Below, piece after piece: positions 17,452 to 22,223 of a stretch of 22,223 nucleotides of DNA. The DNA is from a virus. The notes below the pieces were generated by a model. That model did no database searches. It was not told the origin of the DNA and saw nothing but the letters and a program-made list of their open reading frames with translations. Location: the IMG/VR virus record IMGVR_UViG_3300042691_025466, positions 1 through 22,223 of that record; one strand, given 5' to 3'. A program made the translations under genes and the position numbers. The stretch's first letter is position 1; each line of letters opens with the position of its first letter.

Positions 17452-18765
17452 TTAGGTGTTTTGATTTGTAAATCTGAGTGTTATGTAATTAATACTCTTT
17501 GCGGGTTTGACTAAAATATCAGCTACGAATTGATTTGCATCAATAACAGCGGCTGGATTATTAGTTTCATCGCAAATTATTTGATAATCTGTAATACCTC
17601 TTTGTGCGGCTACTGTTCTCAACACCCCATCCACTGCTGTTCTAAACAAAGTTCTTGTAGTGGCATCATTAAATTCAAATAAGAATCTCTTGGCTAAAGG
17701 ACCGATTGTATTAACAAGATATATGAACAATCGGCTGACATTTATTCTAGAGAAAGTTGAGGTATCACTTTCCATGGTCTTATCACCCATAAGGAATGTT
17801 CCTTCACCGGGTATGGTCAAAGCATAATTTATATTATTATCGTAAAGAATGCTTTGATTTGCTACACTTGGTTGATCTGCTAATCTTATAAGATTAAGAA
17901 TTCTGCCTCTGTTGTAACCAGCAGGCGACCACCATGGAGCGAAATCTCTATCGGTTCTGCATATGCATCCAGCAACATCTGCTATTATTGGAGTACGAAT
18001 GGTTTGATCTTCGTTGAGGTCCAAACCTAGATGAATCTTATCACCATACACACAAACGCCATATTTACCTAAACCAGAAGCTCTAGTGTAAATATTACTT
18101 GCAACTTGCATGCTTATTCCTGCAACCCCCCCACAAACACCTGCATATCCTGACAAAGATCCACTTGCACCAACCACCCCAATACAATCGAATTCTCTAG
18201 CATTTACTAACGCTTCTACTGCGGTTGCTTGAGCAGCTGTCGAATCTAATGCAAACACAACATCTACATCGTTTAAGGTGCTCTTTTCCATTAAGGGATT
18301 TGCAAGAGAAGTAAAAGTAGTTCCTATACTTCCACCAACAAACGCAACACCACCATATTGAAGGAAGTTTGCTACACTCCACCAGTGTGTGGCTGCAGTC
18401 CCAGTAATTCCATTAAATATAGTTCCATCTGGTAAGGTAGTTCCTGCATTACTGTAGGGACTTTTAACCACAGATAGTGTGACACCAGTGAGACCAGCTG
18501 GAATTCCTCCAAATGGAACATTTGCTGCACCGCTTGCGGTAGTTCCAGCATATGCATTGAAAATGGTATTATATCTGTTAACCCAAGTCGCCAATGTGTC
18601 AACCGACATGTATCCGGCTGTTCTTTCTGCTGTATTTCCTAACAAAGATAACAAATTGTTAGATAAATGAGAAAATGCGACCCCGACTGTGTTTGAAATA
18701 TTTTCAGATCCAGAGGCTACAAAGCTCTCATCGACTATTTTAATAGTAACATTTGGTGCTGCCAT
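17452..18765 (-). CDS. gp18: gp18, tail sheath protein (short form)
   Basis: Contractile sheath subunit around the gp19 tube. Its 437 residues are much fewer than T4's 659. The conserved C-terminal assembly region is clear: RDFAPWWSPAGYNRGRILNL, GEGTFLMGDKT, SRLFIYLVNTIGPLAKRFLF, and the end FVADILVKPAKSINYITLRF. The N-terminal strand VTIKIVDESFV is also typical; in contracting sheaths these two ends weave neighbouring subunits together. What is missing are surface-exposed inserted domains, so the sheath should be thinner but functional. A strong AAGGAG precedes the ATG. A TATAAATA-like ACTAAATA lies 27 nt upstream, so it may be separately transcribed late. Confidence 0.94.
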   Translation of the reverse strand: MAAPNVTIKIVDESFVASGSENISNTVGVAFSHLSNNLLSLLGNTAERTAGYMSVDTLATWVNRYNTIFNAYAGTTASGAANVPFGGIPAGLTGVTLSVVKSPYSNAGTTLPDGTIFNGITGTAATHWWSVANFLQYGGVAFVGGSIGTTFTSLANPLMEKSTLNDVDVVFALDSTAAQATAVEALVNAREFDCIGVVGASGSLSGYAGVCGGVAGISMQVASNIYTRASGLGKYGVCVYGDKIHLGLDLNEDQTIRTPIIADVAGCICRTDRDFAPWWSPAGYNRGRILNLIRLADQPSVANQSILYDNNINYALTIPGEGTFLMGDKTMESDTSTFSRINVSRLFIYLVNTIGPLAKRFLFEFNDATTRTLFRTAVDGVLRTVAAQRGITDYQIICDETNNPAAVIDANQFVADILVKPAKSINYITLRFTNQNT

Positions 18766-18792
18766 TTTATCTCCTTCAGTGTATTCTAAGGA

Positions 18793-18800
18793 TATTTAGT
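18793..18800 (-). promoter_or_regulatory. Possible late promoter for gp18-gp19
   Basis: The minus strand reads ACTAAATA, 6 of 8 matches to TATAAATA, with 27 nt to the ATG including AAGGAG. The spacing is nearly the same as at the consensus gp22 promoter (26 nt), which raises its credibility. The two mismatches are at the 5' end of the box. Confidence 0.4.
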
Positions 18801-18804
18801 TTTT

Positions 18805-20469
18805 TTATATTTTTGCGGATTTCCATATTCCGTCTTGGTCTAAAATTGTGTCTTCTTCTGAATTTTGAGTGGAAATAAAGCCAAATGGAGTCAAATCATT
18901 TTCAAGTTCTTGTAATTCATTCTGAAACATTCCTTTTCGAACATCCACTGAAGTCATATCTTTAAAATAGGTTTGGCGACACAACCAAGCAAAAAATACC
19001 AAACACATCACAAGATCATCGGTATGCCCTTCTTCCGCTTTCCAATTACTTTCGGAATGAGCAACAAAGGTCATTAATTCTTCAATAATATGTATGTCAT
19101 TTATCAGTAGTCTATCTTGTTCGACTAAGTTTTTAAGAATAGAACATCCTGATTTTTTGATGGATTGGGTAGTTTTTATTCCCATCAATTTATTTCCTCT
19201 ACCAAAACCACCGCTTACTACCTGTCCTCGTCTACCCTTCGATACGGTAACTACTATATTTTCATACTCTAATTCATGATGAAGAATGTCAACGACCTGT
19301 CCGCCAATATCATTTGTTTCTACTAAAATCCATGCATCATTGTACAGTCTTGCAACAGACTCTAATACATTCGGGTATACCAGAGGTGGAATTATATTAT
19401 TTCTATATTTTGCAACAATCTTGTAAGGTAAAACAGAAGCATCTATAACTAAAAAGGCACTGTAGTCTTTGCCCAAGCCTCTAGCGACATCCGCTGTCAT
19501 TGCATATACATGTCCCGGTTTTGGCTGTTCGTATATCCAAAGACCTTCTTTTGTTTTTTTAATTGGAGTATCCCATGTCAATTGACTTAACTTGGATGTC
19601 GAAATTAAAGTATTTGTGGAACCCAAGAATTCTGTATTATATTCTTGATTAAACTGTTCTTCACTGGTATTTGCTATCGTTTCTTTCATCCACTCATTAT
19701 CACGGAGAGGTCCTCCCGGATATTTTGGAACATCTCTCCAAGAAACATCTATTGGAATAAACTCATTTTTTCCCTCTTCTCCGGGTTTTCTGGTTGCACC
19801 TTTCCACAATTGATAAAATTTGTTTAAACCTTTAGGCGTGCTGGTAATAAGAACTTTTGTGTCTTTACCGGCAGAAATGGTGGGATAAACGCTAGAAAAG
19901 AAATCTTCTGCTATGTTATTTGGTATGTGGGCAAATTCGTCCAAGTAAATTATGTTTACAGATAAACCACGGACAGCAGAAGAACTTGTTGCAGAAGCAA
20001 TTATTCTGGAACCATTTTCAAGAACTATTGATCCTTTGTTCCACTCCATCACACCTTGTTGTAACCACTTTGGAACATATTGATATGCATTTTTAATTCT
20101 TTCCAGAATTTCATAAGCAATAGTTTTTTTGTTTGCCAATACCGCTATATTCATGTCTTGATTAAATAACACAACCCACAACAAATAAGCACACATTGTT
20201 AGTGTTTTTCCGCTTTGTCGCGGAAGTTTACATATCACGAATCTATTGCTGTGTATTGTTTCTATTATTTTTTTCTGATAAGGATAAGGTATATACGGTA
20301 TTAATCCTTCATTCAATGATACGGCTTTGACGTATTTCGTCACAAAATACATAGGATCCTGACCGCATTTGACATATTCTTTTACCTGTTCTGGAGTAAA
20401 ATCTATTTTTACTCCATGCGGTTTGAGATTTACATTGTCTCTATATCCATGTAATGATCTTTTAGCCAT
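18805..20469 (-). CDS. gp17: gp17, terminase large subunit
   Basis: ATP-driven DNA packaging motor and headful nuclease. Length 554 compares with 610 in T4. ATPase domain: Walker A PRQSGKT (83-89), Walker B IIYLDE (173-178) with the catalytic Glu E178, and coupling motif TSTP (209-212). RuvC-type nuclease domain: TADVARGLGKD (D327), ILVETNDIGG (E384) and GHTDDLVM (D484), the three acidic residues that bind metal. The start overlaps the small terminase end by 8 bases, so the subunits are made together. All catalytic residues are intact. The C-terminal 50 residues are variable, as in other members. Confidence 0.98.
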   Translation of the reverse strand: MAKRSLHGYRDNVNLKPHGVKIDFTPEQVKEYVKCGQDPMYFVTKYVKAVSLNEGLIPYIPYPYQKKIIETIHSNRFVICKLPRQSGKTLTMCAYLLWVVLFNQDMNIAVLANKKTIAYEILERIKNAYQYVPKWLQQGVMEWNKGSIVLENGSRIIASATSSSAVRGLSVNIIYLDEFAHIPNNIAEDFFSSVYPTISAGKDTKVLITSTPKGLNKFYQLWKGATRKPGEEGKNEFIPIDVSWRDVPKYPGGPLRDNEWMKETIANTSEEQFNQEYNTEFLGSTNTLISTSKLSQLTWDTPIKKTKEGLWIYEQPKPGHVYAMTADVARGLGKDYSAFLVIDASVLPYKIVAKYRNNIIPPLVYPNVLESVARLYNDAWILVETNDIGGQVVDILHHELEYENIVVTVSKGRRGQVVSGGFGRGNKLMGIKTTQSIKKSGCSILKNLVEQDRLLINDIHIIEELMTFVAHSESNWKAEEGHTDDLVMCLVFFAWLCRQTYFKDMTSVDVRKGMFQNELQELENDLTPFGFISTQNSEEDTILDQDGIWKSAKI

Positions 20470-20899
20470 TTTCTATAGAATCATCCTTTAACACTTTTTT
20501 TCTGCTTCTAGAAGTGTTTATCAAGTCTTGTAGATCGGAAGTGGAACCAACGTATATTGAATTATTAGTGGTATTTTTTTCTACAACGTTTGGTTTTTCA
20601 ATTTGTTTCATTTTATGATGCATTTCAATTATATCTTTGTTGACTTCAGAAACTGTTTTTATCATTGCTGCTGCAACTTCATATGCTCTGGGAGAATCAC
20701 CTTCTTGAGCAACCTTTAATATACCTTCGATCGCTTCTTCTCCCGTAGACACTAAATTTTTAAGATTTTTTCTAACCTGTTGAAAGTCTATTTCTAATTG
20801 TTTTGATTCTTCTATTTCTATCTTAACAATTGGTGTTTCTTTTTTTTCTTCAGGAACAAATGGAATTCCAAGCGATTCACTTATTTTTTCAAATGTCAT
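20462..20899 (-). CDS. gp16: gp16, terminase small subunit
   Basis: Regulates and recruits the large terminase and recognises DNA for packaging. Length 145 compares with 164 in T4. The helical core LKNLVSTGEEAIEGILKVAQ (47-66), EGDSPRAYEVAAAMIKTVSE and the later NNSIYVGSTSDLQDLI motif are typical of gp16 of T4-type phages. A long central helix suggests the usual oligomeric ring. The start has TGAGG 8 nt upstream. It directly follows gp14; the gp15 gene that commonly lies between them is absent here. Confidence 0.92.
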   Translation of the reverse strand: MTFEKISESLGIPFVPEEKKETPIVKIEIEESKQLEIDFQQVRKNLKNLVSTGEEAIEGILKVAQEGDSPRAYEVAAAMIKTVSEVNKDIIEMHHKMKQIEKPNVVEKNTTNNSIYVGSTSDLQDLINTSRSRKKVLKDDSIENG

Positions 20900-20907
20900 A
20901 ATTTACC

Positions 20908-21840
20908 TCAAAATTTACCCTCAGAGAAAGGATCTTTTTCACAATAATTAATAATATCTTCTTTTTTCGCTCTCAATGACGCAACATCATTATCACCATA
21001 ATTCTCATCAGAGACTGAATTCTTCGGTATAAGTGTATTTGACGTAGTAATACCAGACAAATACCACCTTGCGTTTGAATCCATACCCTTTATAATTGTT
21101 GTTCCATTGGTGATGAAGTTGTCATCAGTCGTCACATACAAGCGTTTTGTGGATGAATCGTAGTTAACTACAGTTCCCTGTGCAATCAAAGTATTTCCTA
21201 CAACACCTGTTTGCCCTGCTACAATATGATATTGTCCTGCAGTTTCTCCCTCATAGAAAGATATTGCAGATATTCCAGTAATACCGGCTAGAACTATATC
21301 CACCGTCTTTCTGTGAGTTTCTTTTTCCAAAGCATCTATTTCTGTAACACCGGTATCCATAATTGAATGATCATATGTGAATAATTCACAAGTCAATTTA
21401 TAGACATATAATTTTCCTAAAGTATAAAAAGGATTTTCGTGTTCTGTAAAATTTATTTCAAATAATCCGTTACTGAGGGGAAAATAAATTAAATCCCCTT
21501 CTCGGGGTCTTTTTATATCTACTCTTTTTTCGGAAACTTCTTTTTCAAATCTTTTTCTTGCGACAATTAGTGTAACTTTATCTTTTACTTGAATACCAAA
21601 TTTTGTCATCAAATCTTCTTGACCTTCAAATCCATTCACAGATTCAATATACATTTCTATAGGAAAAGCATCTTTAAATTTATATTTTCCTGCTTCTCCA
21701 AAAATTTTGTCTTCATTGATCATTTCTCTTGGCACATATATCATATCCTGACCCATCATACGAATGGTTTCAACCGTCAAATCTTGAATTAGATTTTGTT
21801 CAGCCGGAAATTTTTGATTAAAATATGGATTTGTTGCCAT
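20908..21840 (-). CDS. gp14: gp14, neck protein
   Basis: Neck component that, with gp13, closes the filled head and makes the site for the tail. Length 310 compares with 256 in T4. The N-terminal region matches gp14 of marine T4-like phages as I remember it: NLIQDLTVETIRMMGQDMIY, VPREMINEDKIFGEA, FPIEMYIESVNGFEGQEDLM. A beta-rich middle is followed by a variable Gly/Thr-rich insertion (about 175-275) that T4 does not have at this size. The C-terminus KKEDIINYCEKDPFSEGKF is conserved in type. It begins 2 nt after the gp13 stop. Confidence 0.9.
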   Translation of the reverse strand: MATNPYFNQKFPAEQNLIQDLTVETIRMMGQDMIYVPREMINEDKIFGEAGKYKFKDAFPIEMYIESVNGFEGQEDLMTKFGIQVKDKVTLIVARKRFEKEVSEKRVDIKRPREGDLIYFPLSNGLFEINFTEHENPFYTLGKLYVYKLTCELFTYDHSIMDTGVTEIDALEKETHRKTVDIVLAGITGISAISFYEGETAGQYHIVAGQTGVVGNTLIAQGTVVNYDSSTKRLYVTTDDNFITNGTTIIKGMDSNARWYLSGITTSNTLIPKNSVSDENYGDNDVASLRAKKEDIINYCEKDPFSEGKF

Positions 21841-21842
21841 GA

Positions 21843-22223
21843 TTATCCCATCTGGAAGAACGGAGGACCTTCATATGCAGTCATTATTTCGGCTTCAATT
21901 CTATCAATTTCTCCCTGTGCCTCTGCATATATTTTTTCCCCACGGAGAGTTCCACCACCGGGTAGCTGTATATTTTCAAATTTTGAAAGATTCTGTCCCC
22001 ACTGTCGTTTTAAAAGTTGAACGTAATACTTTTTCAACATTCTATCGTTGTATATTTCCGGAAATTTTTCTGGATCTAATGCAAAGTATGCCTCAAACAT
22101 CAAATTTTGACCGGGTTTCATATCTGTAGTCCAGTCGCTGTTTATATAAATTCTATTTGATGTTTTTGTAAATGTGATGCTTTTTTCTGGTGAAAAATAT
22201 TGATTCATCAAAGTAATATAACG
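21843..22223 (-). CDS. gp13: gp13, neck protein, C-terminal part only (runs off the right edge)
   Basis: The reading frame remains open to the right edge with no stop, so the ATG at 22208-22206 is very probably internal and this is the last roughly 126 residues of a longer protein (T4 gp13 is 309). The sequence holds a LKKYYVQLLKRQWGQNLSKF helix, IQLPGGGTLRGEKIYAEAQG and a short helix to the end, a pattern I associate with C-terminal ends of gp13 in T4-like phages. Its place directly before gp14 supports this. gp13 joins gp14 in completing the head before tail attachment. Confidence 0.78.
   Translation of the reverse strand, partial: RYITLMNQYFSPEKSITFTKTSNRIYINSDWTTDMKPGQNLMFEAYFALDPEKFPEIYNDRMLKKYYVQLLKRQWGQNLSKFENIQLPGGGTLRGEKIYAEAQGEIDRIEAEIMTAYEGPPFFQMG

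Noticed and set aside
21370-21420. TATAAATT on the minus strand inside gp14 as a late promoter
   Set aside because: It lacks the final A of the box and lies within a coding region, far from a downstream start. The same applies to the TATAAATT near 15610 in gp20.
22206-22211. Start codon of a complete 122-residue gene at the right edge
   Set aside because: The first codon would be TTG, no Shine-Dalgarno is seen, and the frame continues open to the window edge. A truncated gp13 fits better.

Overview
The window is part of the genome of a large, strictly lytic contractile-tailed phage of the T4-like lineage (T4-type core, order Pantevenvirales). Gene content and order resemble the marine and cyanophage-type members more than coliphage T4. 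The evidence is a run of T4 core genes on the minus strand: neck, terminase, sheath, tube, portal, prohead core, protease, scaffold and major capsid, then recombination (UvsY, UvsW), the late sigma factor gp55, and the gp47/gp46 nuclease. The DNA is visibly AT-rich except in the capsid gene and the collagen-like fibre repeats. No host genes, tRNAs, insertion sequences, integrase or CRISPR were seen. The host cannot be named from this window, and no photosynthesis genes are present.

Layout in the direction of transcription, from high to low coordinates. (1) 22223-16812 carries the end of gp13, then gp14, small terminase gp16, large terminase gp17, a short tail sheath gp18 and tail tube gp19. 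(2) 16792-11107 is the head block: portal gp20, two prohead-core-type proteins (one extremely acidic), protease gp21, scaffold gp22 and major capsid gp23, closed by a strong intrinsic terminator. (3) 11035-7165 holds a second tube-fold protein, UvsY, UvsW, a protein with an Hfq/Sm-like N-terminal domain, and a GNAT-like protein that begins with what looks like a T4 capsid-targeting sequence. (4) 7052-3155 is a tightly overlapping operon of gp55, gp47, a SET-domain-like protein and gp46, behind sigma-70-like promoter sequences. (5) 3125-1 holds a 983-residue collagen-like fibre protein and the start of another structural protein that runs off the left edge.

The layout suggests a regulatory plan. 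The gp55-gp47-SET-gp46 operon looks driven by host-type promoters, so gp55 would be made before late transcription. Late genes carry TATAAATA-like elements, the sites gp55 recognises. Two of these (scaffold gp22, sheath gp18) lie 26-27 nt before a start with a good Shine-Dalgarno. Two others (the fibre gene and the tube-like gene after gp23) lie exactly 6 nt before an ATG that has no Shine-Dalgarno, which predicts leaderless or nearly leaderless late mRNAs.

Most worth following up: the SET-domain-like protein between the two subunits of the gp46/47 nuclease; the GNAT-like protein with a possible capsid-targeting, protease-cleaved N-terminus; the two leaderless late-promoter arrangements; the lysine-rich tail of gp55 where T4 has its clamp-binding motif; and the modular collagen-like fibre. 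All functions are read from sequence motifs and gene order; nothing was searched against databases.
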